DNA of 61,568 nucleotides, taken from IMG/VR virus record IMGVR_UViG_3300030107_002736, positions 1 through 61,568 of that record; one strand, written 5' to 3'. The DNA is from a virus. Each line of letters opens with the position of its first letter. Positions within the stretch are counted from its first letter, which is position 1. The position numbers were made by a program, and so were the translations under genes. This document shows positions 9,815 through 22,700 of the stretch, piece after piece. The notes beneath the pieces are model-generated. The model was given only the letters and a program-made list of their open reading frames with translations. It had not been told where the DNA came from and ran no database searches.

Positions 9815-11993
9815 GAAAAAAATGTACCCAGGCTACCCACACGGTGGACAAGTAGGGCCTGATCCCAAGCCAGAAGGTAGGCGCAGTATACTTGCTGGAA
9901 TTATGGCTCTTCTTAATAGGGGCCAAGAGCAAGACAGTGTTATGGGAGCCAGGATGGATGAGGCTGCAGCCAGTCGTCAAGCTAAAGATGATTTTCAAAG
10001 GTTCTTGATGGGTCGTGAAAACTCAAATTTAATGGAGCCAGACGAATTTGGCATTCAGCGCCCACTTCCTCCCGTCTTGTCAAGCGAGAATTTTGATCTT
10101 CTCTCAGATCGTGAGATAATGAAGGGTTTGTCGGATTTGTGGATCCAAGAAGGCATGGAAGATCTGGGTCCTGCAATGAACGCATATAATGCAGCAAGTG
10201 GTTTGCGAGTGACCGGACCAACTATGCCCTTTAAACGAAGGATGGTAGATGTAGCTGACCGATCAATCCTTTATGGCGACCCAGAGACTGACGTTATGTT
10301 TAGTGACGGGCCCAGGGTTGTTGCCTCAGATAGAGATCCACTCGACAAGTGGAACATACCAAGACGGGAATCTATACAAAACTATCTGGATTCTATTGCT
10401 CCTTTGGGTAGAGCGTCTGGTGGCATTATTGGGCTTAGTAACGGTGGGATTCCTGCTGGTGGATCAGCAGTTACAAGCCATCAGCTAAACCCAGCCGTTG
10501 CGCAACAATATGCAAACCTGACTGACAGGATTGTTACTGAGGGACAAAGGCAGTACGCGGCGTCCCCAAATCAAAGAATTGCTGGCATTGACCCTGCCAC
10601 ACAAACAGCACTCATGGGCAGAGAGCAGTATGCCATGGGTCCTGGGCCTATGGGTACCCAGCAGGCTGCACAGTCTTACGGTCAAGCTGGTCAAATGATT
10701 CAAGGTGGCTATGGTCAGCTTGGTGGGATTGGAGCGCAACAACAAAATCTTGCAGGTCAGTTTGGTCTTCAGGGACAACAGGCACGAAATCTTGCAATGC
10801 AAGACGCTCGCGGTCTTGCGGGCCTTGGAGCACAGGCGAGAATGCAGGGGCAGACGGCTGGCGCTGGAATGCTACAGTCAGGCTTAGCTGCACAACAGGA
10901 ACAGCAGTTATTAGGTGGAAGACAGGGTGCTCTTGGTACGGGTGCGATGTCGGCTATCGGACAAACAGGTGCTGGCTTAGCAGCGCAGGGTGGTATGCGC
11001 CAAACGGGGGCAAACCTGCAAGACTACATGTCCCAATACACAAAGGGTGTTGTTGACCCGCAGCTTGAAGCGTTAAGGGAGTTTCAACAAATACAGGGAC
11101 AGCAAGCTGGCTCACAAGAAGCTATGATGGGCACACAAGGAAGCATGAGGGCTGGTGTTGAATCAGCGCAAAGAGCCCAGGATGTTTCTCAGCAGGCTGC
11201 AAATATTATCGGTAGTGCACAACAAGATGCGCTTAGAAATGCACAGCAAGCGTTTCAGGCCGACAGGGCAGCCGCGATGCAGGGCCTTCAAGGACAGCTT
11301 GGAGCACAGCAGGCGGGTGCCCAGATTGGACTTTCAGGGCTCGGCGCACAACAGGCTGCTGCCGGACAAGGCGCACAATTTGGCATGCAGGGTCAGCAAC
11401 AAGCGTTTGGTGCACAACAAGCAGGCATGGGCCAAGGCCTACAGGCGTCACAGGCTGCGGCCAACCTCGGCCAACAGGGCTATCAAGCACAGCTTGGCGC
11501 AATGGGCCAGCAAGGTCAAATGCTTGGTCAGGCCGGTCAGACAGCACAAGCTATGGGCGGAATGGGTAGCCAGATGGCCGGTGTCGCAAGTGGTCAGGCA
11601 AACCTTGGTGCACAACAACAACAGCAACAAATGGCAAGAATGCAGGACCTAATGGGTGTTGGTGGCTATAGGCAGGACAGGCAGCAGCAATTGCTTAACC
11701 TGCAGGAGCAGGACCGCATGAACGCCATGAACCAAGAGCGACAGAATATTAACTGGCAGCTTGGCGCAATGGGCAGCCTGCCGTATCAAGGCTCTACAAT
11801 ACAAAGCGCCCATATGCCGCAGCAACAAGGCCCGACTGGGTTCCAACAAATGGCTTCTACAGGTTTAGCGGGGATGGGCGCGTACAACGCATTCAGGAAT
11901 CAGACCCAACGGAACCAAAACCAATACCCTGTTCAAAACCAAGGAATGGGGCAGAAGGTTCCAAATCAAACAAAAAATCAACTGATCGACTAA
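9807..11993 (+). CDS. Gln/Gly/Ala-rich internal virion protein
   Basis: A 728-residue protein starting inside the end of the previous gene (8-base overlap). Residues 1-200 are mixed; residues about 210-680 are a low-complexity helical region dominated by Gln, Ala, Gly and Met with many AQQ, GQQ and LGAQ units. The length and composition resemble ejected internal proteins or tape-measure-like proteins that span the ejection channel. Two neighbours share the GGIPAGG or GGIIELANGG turn, which suggests that the three proteins form one family of internal proteins. Confidence 0.7.
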   Translation: MPKKKMYPGYPHGGQVGPDPKPEGRRSILAGIMALLNRGQEQDSVMGARMDEAAASRQAKDDFQRFLMGRENSNLMEPDEFGIQRPLPPVLSSENFDLLSDREIMKGLSDLWIQEGMEDLGPAMNAYNAASGLRVTGPTMPFKRRMVDVADRSILYGDPETDVMFSDGPRVVASDRDPLDKWNIPRRESIQNYLDSIAPLGRASGGIIGLSNGGIPAGGSAVTSHQLNPAVAQQYANLTDRIVTEGQRQYAASPNQRIAGIDPATQTALMGREQYAMGPGPMGTQQAAQSYGQAGQMIQGGYGQLGGIGAQQQNLAGQFGLQGQQARNLAMQDARGLAGLGAQARMQGQTAGAGMLQSGLAAQQEQQLLGGRQGALGTGAMSAIGQTGAGLAAQGGMRQTGANLQDYMSQYTKGVVDPQLEALREFQQIQGQQAGSQEAMMGTQGSMRAGVESAQRAQDVSQQAANIIGSAQQDALRNAQQAFQADRAAAMQGLQGQLGAQQAGAQIGLSGLGAQQAAAGQGAQFGMQGQQQAFGAQQAGMGQGLQASQAAANLGQQGYQAQLGAMGQQGQMLGQAGQTAQAMGGMGSQMAGVASGQANLGAQQQQQQMARMQDLMGVGGYRQDRQQQLLNLQEQDRMNAMNQERQNINWQLGAMGSLPYQGSTIQSAHMPQQQGPTGFQQMASTGLAGMGAYNAFRNQTQRNQNQYPVQNQGMGQKVPNQTKNQLID

Positions 11994-12003
11994 GAGAAGA
12001 GCA

Positions 12004-13737
12004 ATGGCGCGACTAAGCTTTGTAGAACAGGAACGAATTGCACGGAACATGACCGATGCTGATATTCTGGGTGAATATGAGCAGGAAGGTTCCGTATTAC
12101 CTCCTGGGATTCAGATTGATAAAAATGTTCTTCTTGGTGAGATGGATGGTCGTACCTACGTTCGCGATGCTACAAGTGCCGCCCAAGCAGCCGCTAACAT
12201 GCCCCCAGGAACCGTGGCAGACCAACGAGTAGAGAAGTTTAGGGGAAACATGCAGGGTGTACAGCAGCTATTGGCTGCAGGACCTCAGGGCATGCCTCCA
12301 GAAATGGGTCCACAAATGGCATACGGTGGGGGCATTATCGAATTAGCAAACGGTGGGGGCGTTGAAGACAAGGGCTGGAACAGAGAAGACGAGGGTGCTC
12401 TTATGGCACTTGGTCGTGGTGCGATGGGCCTTACCACTGGCGCAACCGACTGGCAGGGTTTAAAAGATCAAGGTTTTTTAAAAACCGCCGGAAACGTAGC
12501 CCTTACGGGAGCCCTTGCTATTCCAGGTATAGGCTGGGCAGGCGGCGCAGCAGCAAAGGCGTTACCATTGGCTTTAAGAGGTGCTAGAGGTCTTTATAGC
12601 CTTAGGACTCCTACTGGAATTGGAAGGGCTTTAAAGGCTGGCGGACAAAGCAATAGCGCAATAGCTAGAGGGCTTACCCGTGCATTTGGGGGACGCTTTA
12701 ATCCAAATTTAGCTATAAGAGGTTCAGGGTTTAGAAGAGATACAGCTCTTGACCGTCTTTTTGGCCGTGGGCAGTCAATGATTAGAACTGGTAACCTTGC
12801 AGGGTCCAGGGGTGCACCTCAAATAATTGGTTACGGAGCTGCGGGACAAAGGGCCTTGGGCAGAGCAGGTCTTGGTGGCCTTATGGCATACGGCATGTTT
12901 GGTCCTGACGCAGGCGACATGCAGGAAGAAGCCGCTGCTATCGCAGAAGAAGAAGGAATGAGCCTAGAAGAAGCAATGCTTAAGATATTAGAGGAACAGG
13001 GGCTCTTGGGTGACCAAGGTGGTAGCCCAAGTGGAATGGGGAGCGCCCTTGAAGGTGACCTGGGCCGAGCGTTTATGAACCGCAGGGACAATCTGTTGAG
13101 GTATGAAGAGTGGTTAAGAACAGGGACAACTGAAGAAGATGAACTAGACGCTCTTTTGAGACAGCGCGGTCAGGACGTTCTTGACAGAAATGATCCTGAA
13201 TTCGATAGAAACAACCTGTTGACACAACTAGCTATTGGCGGAGCAAGAGCTGTAAGGGACCCCGACACTGCTGTTGAAAGTCTTGCGGATACTGCAAATA
13301 TTATTACCGCACAAGGCGAACAGCAAAGAGCCAGGCGCGAGGCGCTTGACGATCTGGCATTTGAGCTTAGCGCAATGCCGGTAGAAAGGGCTGCAGAGAG
13401 ATCAAGGCAGAGTGTTGCGCCACAACTTGACGCAGCGGTGGCTGATCTACAACAGCAAATTGCAAGCCTTGCTGGCATTGACATGCAAACTAGACGTGCG
13501 CTTGAGTCAGCTATGATGCAGATTAGTGCAGCAAACGAATTCAACCCAGCGCACTTGCCTCACATAGAAAATATGATGATAGGAATGGTAGAACACGGTA
13601 TAGTACCCGAAGAGGCTGGCGTAGAGCTTCTCAACAACTTCTACGGCCTCATGTCAGATCGAATGAAAGCTGAAGCCGCAGGGTACCAAATGGGCGGAAG
13701 AAACAATCCGCTTGGGCGAGTATTATTTAATCAGTAA
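12004..13737 (+). CDS. Internal virion protein sharing Gly-turn motif with its neighbours
   Basis: A 577-residue protein with AGAGAAGAG ahead of ATG 12004. It has an N-terminal soluble part, a GGGIIELANGGG motif near residue 120, an Ala/Gly hydrophobic stretch at about residues 155-200, and an acidic helical C-terminal half with Glu- and Gln-rich segments. It lies between two other internal protein genes. I infer a component of the ejected core; no enzyme motif seen. Confidence 0.65.
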   Translation: MARLSFVEQERIARNMTDADILGEYEQEGSVLPPGIQIDKNVLLGEMDGRTYVRDATSAAQAAANMPPGTVADQRVEKFRGNMQGVQQLLAAGPQGMPPEMGPQMAYGGGIIELANGGGVEDKGWNREDEGALMALGRGAMGLTTGATDWQGLKDQGFLKTAGNVALTGALAIPGIGWAGGAAAKALPLALRGARGLYSLRTPTGIGRALKAGGQSNSAIARGLTRAFGGRFNPNLAIRGSGFRRDTALDRLFGRGQSMIRTGNLAGSRGAPQIIGYGAAGQRALGRAGLGGLMAYGMFGPDAGDMQEEAAAIAEEEGMSLEEAMLKILEEQGLLGDQGGSPSGMGSALEGDLGRAFMNRRDNLLRYEEWLRTGTTEEDELDALLRQRGQDVLDRNDPEFDRNNLLTQLAIGGARAVRDPDTAVESLADTANIITAQGEQQRARREALDDLAFELSAMPVERAAERSRQSVAPQLDAAVADLQQQIASLAGIDMQTRRALESAMMQISAANEFNPAHLPHIENMMIGMVEHGIVPEEAGVELLNNFYGLMSDRMKAEAAGYQMGGRNNPLGRVLFNQ

Positions 13738-13757
13738 CAACTCCGAGTCTTAGCAAT

Positions 13758-16700
13758 ATGCCACAATGGAAAAAGTTACCGGATGGCAGTTGGGATTTTG
13801 TTCCTGATAATATCTCAATTTATAATCAGCTATCCCAGCCGTACTCAAGTTACGATTGGTCACAGTTTTCTGCACAGAGTTCTCCGTTTCAGGCCCGAGA
13901 AAGACAGCAGGATGGCAGCCTTTTTGGGTCTGCAATTGAAGGCCTAAAAAGTATTCCTGCTGGGTTTGTTGATGTCCCTGCACGAATACTTCAGTCCGGT
14001 ATAGGTGCTGTTACACCCTTTGCTGACCTGCCAATTGAAAAACGTTTGCGGGAAGCGGCAAGAAGGCGTCAGCAGGAAGGGTTTGTTTTTAGGCGAGATC
14101 CGACTTACTTGGACGCATTTCTTCCAGACGTGGGAGCAGGCCTTGGCCAAGTCGGTGCCCTTTCTCTTTTGGGTAGACTTGCTACCAGAATGGGTCCATA
14201 CGGACTAATTGCTGGTGGTGTAGCTCTTGGCATAAGCGAACAGATTAATCGGATGGCAGACCAGGAGCAAAAGTCTGGCAAAGACATTCCGTGGTATACT
14301 GAAACGCCCGCCCACCTTATTGGAGGATTGATCGGGCTTTCTGAGATGGTAACGCCACTTAGGTTACTCAAGGGTTTTCCTGGCGCAGCAAAGAGTCCGT
14401 TCTTTAAGCGCATGATCAGGCAAAGCAGGCCAGCAACAGCAGTTTTTTCGGCTGCAGGTATGCGTTCGGCGTTAGGTAGCACGGGGGCGGAGGCGCTACA
14501 AGAAGGCTTTGCTCAGGGTTTGCAATCCGCTACAGCCAGAGGCTTGTACGACCCTGACGCGCTCAAAGACGTGGCACACTCAATGATGGAAGAGGCCAAG
14601 GTCGGCGGTGTCGTTGGTGGTATAGCGGATGTCCTGGCCACATCAATGCGTGGCTACAACATCAGAGGTATGGGCTACGACACAGAAGACCATTTTCAAG
14701 AAGAAGTGTCGCTACAAAGGGCTGATGCTCGGCGGCGTAAAAGCAAGGAAGCAGAAGATTTTTTTAAGGAATTGGACTCAAGTCTGGTTCGTAGGGACAT
14801 AGACCCGATTCTGAAAGAGTACGGAATATCTGAAGGGCTTGCCGAAGATATCCATACCTTGTTTCACGGCGCACATGCAGACATGCCCCTGCACCTTGAG
14901 CACTCGTTAGCGTCTGGAGAGCTAGACGTAGAAACAATGGCGGTGCTAAGGAACAGGTTTAGCGCGAACGCGGAGCGAGCGGCGGCGCAACTGGAAAAAT
15001 TGTCGAACAAAAGCAAAAGCCCGTTACAAAGACGACAGCTTTATAGGGGAGCAAAGGCCATTAGAGAAATCTTGGGCAAGCGCCTATCAGCTCTCGACAA
15101 AAGAATTGAGTTAGCAGGCTACGGGATTGTAAAGCTGGGGGGACTGACAGATTCGACGCAATACCAAGCCATTAGATCTGATGCAAACATTCCCGAGGTT
15201 GTTGACTCTTCTTGGGACACAATCGTTGGTATTGGCCACCAGCGAGACGCTGCCATTAAAGCGGGACAACCGATGCCTGAATACAAAACCATTCTAGAAG
15301 ACTACATGGGTGGTTCAGCCGGTAGGATAGGTCTCTTTAGGATGGCCGAAGTACTGGGTGTTCACGGAGGCCCAGGGTCAGATGCGATTGATGTGGATCG
15401 GGTAGAAAGCAATGGGCACATACCCGACAAAACACTGTCATCTTCGGAGGCAGCAAATTTTTCCTTAGGTGATGTAGGAAGGGTTTTGTTTGGCCGCAAA
15501 GGAGACAGGGGGGTTATAGCTGGCCTGCAATACACAGACGACCTAGGACTTTCTGCAGAGCTTGAAACAATCAATGAAAGAATAAAAACACTAGAAGGTG
15601 AGCTGGATAAGGCATACACAGAGCACCCACGGTTTCGCGAAGTTGCGGAGGCAAAAAAGGGTGAGGTATATGAGTCTGATGATGCGTGGACCCTAGATAA
15701 AAACAAAAACATTGAAAACTGGTTATTAAAAAGCTCGCAAATTTCAAGCCTGATTGCAGGAGAAAACTTTAAAAGAAATGAACTGTACTCAAGGATGGTT
15801 CTTCAGCGGCTGCTTCATGCCAAACGAGTGTTCGACACCCCAGGCACGGACCCTCAAACCTATCGACAAAACAAAAAACTAAAACTAGAAGCTGCCAACG
15901 ACTTAGAGCTTACCACGTCCAAGGACCCCAATGAGCAGGAGGCCGCACTTGATGCGTGGTTACAACAATCAATTGAAGATGCGCAGAACACCTACGACAG
16001 AAGCGTGGAGCGTCAGGCAAGGCTAGATGCGCGTAAGGCAGAAATTGAAAAGAAAATTGCTTCCACAGAAGACGAATCGCTTCTTGTTGAATTGCGTCAA
16101 CAACAGGTACACGACGTTGATGCGCACAAAATGTTTACAAGGGACACTTCCGCAGCACAGCTTGCTCGTTTAGCCACATTTTTTAATAAAGATGTCAGGG
16201 CTAGACGAGATGCAATTGATCAGCGTTTAATGATGAGAGCGTATGCTGACATCAGTGGTTGGGCGTCGAGAAACGATCATCGTCTTACGGTAGCTGAGTC
16301 AGGACAGACTACATCAAGGGAACTGAAAAAATTTATAGAAGATGTCCTGCCAACCCGCTTAAAAAGACATGAAACAATTCAAGAAAATTTAACACGAACA
16401 TACGAAAAGCTAAGAGGCTCAGCCAAGAAGTCCCCAACCTTTGAATCACTGGTCAGGGCACAGTTTGGCGATGGGCGGGACTCAGTAAGAAAGTACGAAG
16501 AAGCTTACGGTCTCGTTACGGCTGATGACGTTGAAACTTTGCTAAAAAGCAAAAATATTTTTTTAAGGGGTGGGGTTCCAGGAAAAGACAAAGACAAGGC
16601 GGTCAAAGGGAACATTGGAAAAACCCTTGAGCGAAGGCTGGGGACGGGTGTAGAAAGCAGGCCCTTTAAATCTCTTCTTCAAAACCTGACTGGTGCCAAG

Positions 16701-19700
16701 AGCTGGGCTACTGCAAGCCCTGGCCAACGCCTGCTTATGTACTCGCGTTTGCTCCAGCTTCCTGCGCACCGGATGACGCTAGACCCTCGTGGCAAGGTGG
16801 ACTCAGAGGGCGGTGGGTTCATGCCGTTATTCCTGCCAACATTTGAGCACAACCCAAAGGCAGATGAATACCTTGAGTCAATCATGGATGTTCTTATCAG
16901 GCCTTACGCATTTAAAGATGAGCGAGCAATTCCTGGTGAACAGAGACGCACAGTTCAAAACATCAGAAATGTAATTGAACAGCAACGAACTCAGGCTGGC
17001 CAAGAGTTTGATGGAATAGAGTTTGATGAGGCACTGGCAACACTTATTGAATCAGGGGTCCTTGATCACGGAGAAAGCTCAGACGCAGACCTTATAGAAG
17101 AGGGCGCTATACTTAGGCCCAGCGAAGGGTCCCTCGCCCCAACAAGAGAGGGGCAACTTGGAAGCCCGAGCAACCCCAAGACAGCAGAAACGGTCCCCGA
17201 ACTAGAAGATGTGTTGACATTTACAGAGGCTGGTGAAGGTGGCTTAAAAACCAAGGTTGATTTTAACTATCGGGGCCATCCACTGTCGGCTATTACTCTG
17301 GGGCATAAAACAATTATCACGGTTGATAATGAATACAGCTCAGATATTCAGTTCGGTGACATACTAGAACTAGACGATCCAACCGGACTAGAAGACGAAA
17401 TTCGACGGATTGGCGATGAGTACGAAAAGGGGTTAATAACGGACCAGATGATGGACTTTTTCTTGTCTAAAGCTGGGCACCGGATACTAGTAAGGGCTGG
17501 AGGACAAGGAACTCCTTTGGCCTGGAGATTTAACTATGCCACGTTAAGCGATATCGCTACACAGTTATCCAACTACAGGGACGGAATATCGAATCCAAAG
17601 GTTCGCACAGCGAACGCTGCGAAGGTTGCAAGAATCGACGGGGCAACTGAACCCGTCGAGTTTGATAAAGCCAGGGTGGTTCCCATGAGATATAGGGATG
17701 GCGACCAAGGTTTAGCCATGCGACCTGGGCTCGAAGGAGCAACAACGCTTGATTTGATTAGGCAAGGACTGAGGACCTCCACTAGCCGACAAAAGAGATT
17801 TCCTATCACGGTTGGGCAAATCATCAAGGTGCAGGGCAAGGACCGGAGCGACTATGATTTTGTGCGCGTTACGTCTGGCTGGAAAAGCCTAGACGAAGTT
17901 GATCAGGCAACATGGACCGAAATGGAAGGGTGGGGCGCTGAAGCATATGAGAAGCTGCGCAAAAAAGGGTATTCCTACTTTACCTACGAAAGGGTAGACC
18001 CAAGCGAGATTGCTAGTAAGTCACGGGACGCAGAAAAGGCTGCAATCGCTACAGCTGTTGTTGGAGAGGTCAATGATCAGCTTGACCCGCTTGGCAACTC
18101 AAAGCTTTCAAGATACATGGAAGCCTTGAAGCCAAGCTTTACGGCCTTCCATTTCGGTACACGGCTATTCAAAAATGAAGCAGACTTGCCGGACCCATCC
18201 GACCTTGTGACTGACGGGATGCAATTGATTAGGCTGGAAAAGCCCTTCACCAGCGAAGATGTTATATGGGTGTCTACCGATATTGGCGTAACTGCATCAA
18301 CTGTCTCTGATTTAAGTAATGTTGTTCCTGTGGAAAGGGTGCTTCGGGCTGTCGTAGATGGGGAGCTGCAGGGAGTATACAAAGCTGTTGACCTTGCAAT
18401 TGAGGCAAGGGCGTCCATTGTTATGGACAAGAAAGACGAGGTTGCCCCTGACGATGTGGCCCAGAAGGAGCTGATAGCCTATCTCGAAGACAAGGGCTAT
18501 GTCAGGATGCCAGAAGATAGTTCAGTGGCCGCGCCAATAGCTGATGAGGGTGGTGACGCTTCCGATTACAGAATAAGAGCTTGGGCACAAAGAAAAAAAG
18601 ACAGGTCGATTGCAAAGAGATTCAACCCCGAAAGTTCTAATAGTGGTGTCTGGGTTTACAACGGTGCCGTAGACTGGGCGCAACAAAACAACTCCTCTGC
18701 GCGTCCATACGCGCAGCTCGTCAAGGACGGGGCTGTAACGATTCCAGTGAAACCGTTCGAGTCATTCGACATACCAGATTGGACGGAGTATGCGGCTTTT
18801 CTGGAGGACATTAGAACTGAATACGCAAAGTCTGGAGTGCTTCCTTATTTGACCGAAGCGGGTTTTGGTGAACTAGATGCTAAACAAAAAATCAGGAACC
18901 AGTTAATACGAAACCCGAGTCTTTTAACGCCAGCAAGCTCAGTCGTGCATGATTATTATAGCGACAAGACAACAAGCGGTCTCACTATTATAGGAGAGTT
19001 ACTGTCTAAACGCAGAAGCAAAGAAGATCGTCTTGATTTTTTAAGACAAGTGCTTCCGGTTATCAATCAAGTGGAACGGGAGTCGCGCACCCTGGGCCCC
19101 ACCATTGAAGAATGGAAAGACATTCTTTCAACGGTAGGATTAAAGCATGTTCCCTATTCAGAGTTTATGCCAGACGTAGATGTAGATGACATTAGTGACG
19201 ACGATTTAAAAAAGTACGAGGAAGAATCTCGTCAGATACTGGGCGACAACACGAGGCTTGATGGAATAGAATTTTCAAAAGAAGACTTGGTTTGGCAGAG
19301 AAGGTACCAGCTACTGCACGATTTGGTGGCCCCTGAGGCCAAGGCCTTTTTTGTAGTTGGAAGCGCCCCCGATGCAGACTACCTGGGTTTTTCGAGCAAC
19401 TTTGGAAGCGATGCCCAAGTGGAAAGGGATGACGAGCAGTACACGTTTATTAATCGCGCTAAGATGTTGCAGTCGTTCGAGCTTTCTGGAGAAAAAGCCG
19501 TTCCCGTCTGGAAGGTTCAGGGCGGCATTGTGACCAAGGACCAAGTAGTTAGGGGTGGCGACACTGACTCAACTTTCTACGCAAACGTAAGGAAGTTTAC
19601 CCCTGACGGTGTTCCCGGCCTTGGGCCGGATGGGTTTGAACGCATTGAAGACTCGTTGGTTATGCTAATAGCCCACGAAAAAGCTCACAGTTTTATAACT

Positions 19701-22700
19701 GCCCAGCTTGTTGGAACAGAAAGGGGTCAGTTCGATAAGGGGCAGGGGGATATAAGTAGCGCCATCTATGAAGACGTAATCAACAACTACGCCTTAAACG
19801 AACTGCCAAGATTGGCGTGGGCAGCCCTCAGGTCTCGTATGGAAACGAGGCGGCTAGACAAGCTCAGGGCTGCGCCCAAGTCGTTTAAGGCTGACACCGT
19901 TAGCCCCAACCTTAACATCATAGAAGGTGCGCGGAGGATGCCGCTCGGTGGCGACTTTGTATCCGACGTAATAGAGCGTCAGGCAGAGCTTGAAGACCAG
20001 TCACCAAGGTCTGACTACCACAAGCACGTCAGAGAAAACAAAAAAATATTTGAGGCCAAAGCAAGCGCAGTCAGGGTCAAAGAAATACTTAATGATCCGA
20101 AGATGAAAAAGCATGTCGATGATGCTGTACGCAGATGGAACAAGCAAAACGAAAAGAAGATCACCAGAAAAGAGTATATAGAAAGATATGCTTCTCAGAT
20201 AACCTCTACGCTTGGGTTGCAGGCATTAGAGGATGCTGGTGTCTTGGAGTCGGTCTCGGGCCGACTAAGGCGAGCGGAAAACATTCCGGCAACGGAATCA
20301 GTTCTTCGCTTCAACACTTCCGAAGGATCAAAAATACTTAGTGAGTTGATTGTGGGTGACGCTGTACCCACATCAATAGAAGCTCGGGCCTCTGCAGTCA
20401 GGAGAGCCCATCTGGAAGAATCACAAAAGCGTTTTGGGCACCTCAAAACCGAAGCCCTTATCACGTTAGCCAAGTTGAGGGTGCCCGATAACATCAAAAC
20501 TCAGTTTGTTGACGATATAGATGGTCTGTTTCAGGGGAACAGTGAGGTAATGGTCAGAGGGGAAATGCTACCCCAAACAAGAGCTGCCGTTTACGACTCT
20601 GCAGCAAACAGAATTATTATCAACCTGGCCGCCATCGACCCTGATAACATGATGGACGCAGAGATGGTTATTCGCGAGGCCGTGACCCACGAGGCAATCC
20701 ACGCGCTTAAGGCCAGGGGTCATTTTTACGAAAGCGAGCTAAGCCACCTTAGAGCGTATGTAAGAAACAACGTGGTTCCAGAGGAGTGGGACAAGGAAGC
20801 TCACGACATGGGACTGACTTGGTTTGAGAGGGAGGTTTACCGCCAAAAAGAATCAAACCTGGGTGAGCTTGAGGTAGAGGAAGAGTCGATTCTGGCGTTA
20901 ATGCAGGCCTTAAGCCAAGACGGTGTGCCCGAGGCGCGTGAAGGTGGTAGTGGTGCCAAGCTGCGTAAAACTAAAAACCGGATGATGGAATTCTTTGATG
21001 CGGTTGTTGGCGCAGCCAAGGAAACGGATATCGGCGGCGTTATGAAAATATTTTCTGCCGTAGAGTCTGGCGCTGTGGGTATGCGGGGTGCTGGGTACAG
21101 AGGAGAGACGGACTTTGACGCTGAAAAAGATGAGATTAGGTCCATGCGTCTGTCTCGTTACGCAGACCCTGCCGAACTGCAAGAGCTGACAAAAGCTATT
21201 GCCTTGCGAGATGCTGCACCAAACGAATCTATGAGGTCTAAGGAGCAGGAAAAAGTAGACAAGATCGCTGACCGGATAGTGGGCAGAAGGTCCAGGATAC
21301 AGGAGTCGGCAAATCCTGTTGACGGAGTACAGGCCATAGACAATGAACGCAGGGCCGTTGAAGAGGTCAGGGCGACAAACTCCTACGCTATTCCCCTCTT
21401 GGGCAACAAGATGTGGACCGCAAAGGACAACCGACAAGCCAGAGATGCCGCACTGGATGAGTATTTCAGAATAAAGAAAGGTGAGTCCGGGTACACGATG
21501 CCTCGTGACTGGATGAACATGTTTGACAATCAAACAAGGAACACCACAACCCTTGAAGATTTAGTCAAAGAAGCGATAGAGAACGGGCTGGTTACGCCAA
21601 CAGCGAAGGGTGGCAGTTTCAAGAAGAGCCTTGAAGAGGGTGTGCTTGGTCCTGACAGCATATCAGGAAACAACCCAGAAGAGACTCTTGAAAATATTAA
21701 AACGTCAAGGGATCAGCTTAGGTATCAATTCCTTGATCGTCGTCAGTGGGTTGTTAAGCAAACTGACAGGTTGCTTGAGTTACAAAACAGAGCCTCTATA
21801 GATGCAGAAACAGCAGCTTTGGTTGCGATCAGAAACGCTGACAACGCAGTAAACTGGCTTGAAGGAATAATGGAGCGCGGCCCAATGTCGTACCTAGGGC
21901 AGAGCACTTCTAGGGGCAGTTGGGATATTGCGCCCGTGTACGACGACCAGCTTCAAGAGAAGTACGGCGGGGACGGTCAGGTTGGTAGCCTGCTTGACAT
22001 ATTTGCTTTTATTGCCAACCCGAAGGATGAGCAGGCTGCCGCCGTATATGGTATGGCCAAGCGTATCCGGTGGACCAGGCTTCGCAGGGACGAGACAAGG
22101 GCTCAGGTGTACCCAGACCCAATGCGACCAAACATCGAACGTGATCTTCAAAGCCCAGAATTAGCTAGTCAGCTACGAATGTTCGACGAAGCCTACGAAA
22201 GAATAAACCCCAAGAACAAAAAAACTGGCGAGCGGATGTGGTCTGAAGCTTTCCTTGATAAGGTTATTGAGGATACCGAGGCAAACAACGAGCACATCAT
22301 AGAGTTCTGGGATCACTATCAAGCCTTTAACAGAGCAATGATAGAGACTTCTTACAGGGCTGGACTTCTTACTAGGTCTCAGCGGGATGAGTGGATAGCA
22401 ATGCCATACACTCCGTTCTATCGCGACACCTCAAAGGAGGACCAAAGTCCGATTGGCTCATCTGGCGAGATGGTCAAGCGAGGGAAGGTGATGGTTGAGC
22501 GGGCCATCAGGGGAAGCTTTGAGCCCATAAAGTCCGACCTGGTGTCGAACATTATGGAGAACACTCAAGCCCTGATTAGAGATATGACTATGAATGTCGC
22601 TACCGCCCGAACTGCAAGGGATGCGGTTTCGTTAGGTGACGCGGAACAGGTTTCCGTGAGCGACATGCGCTCGGCTTTGGATGACAGGATCGTTCGCGTC

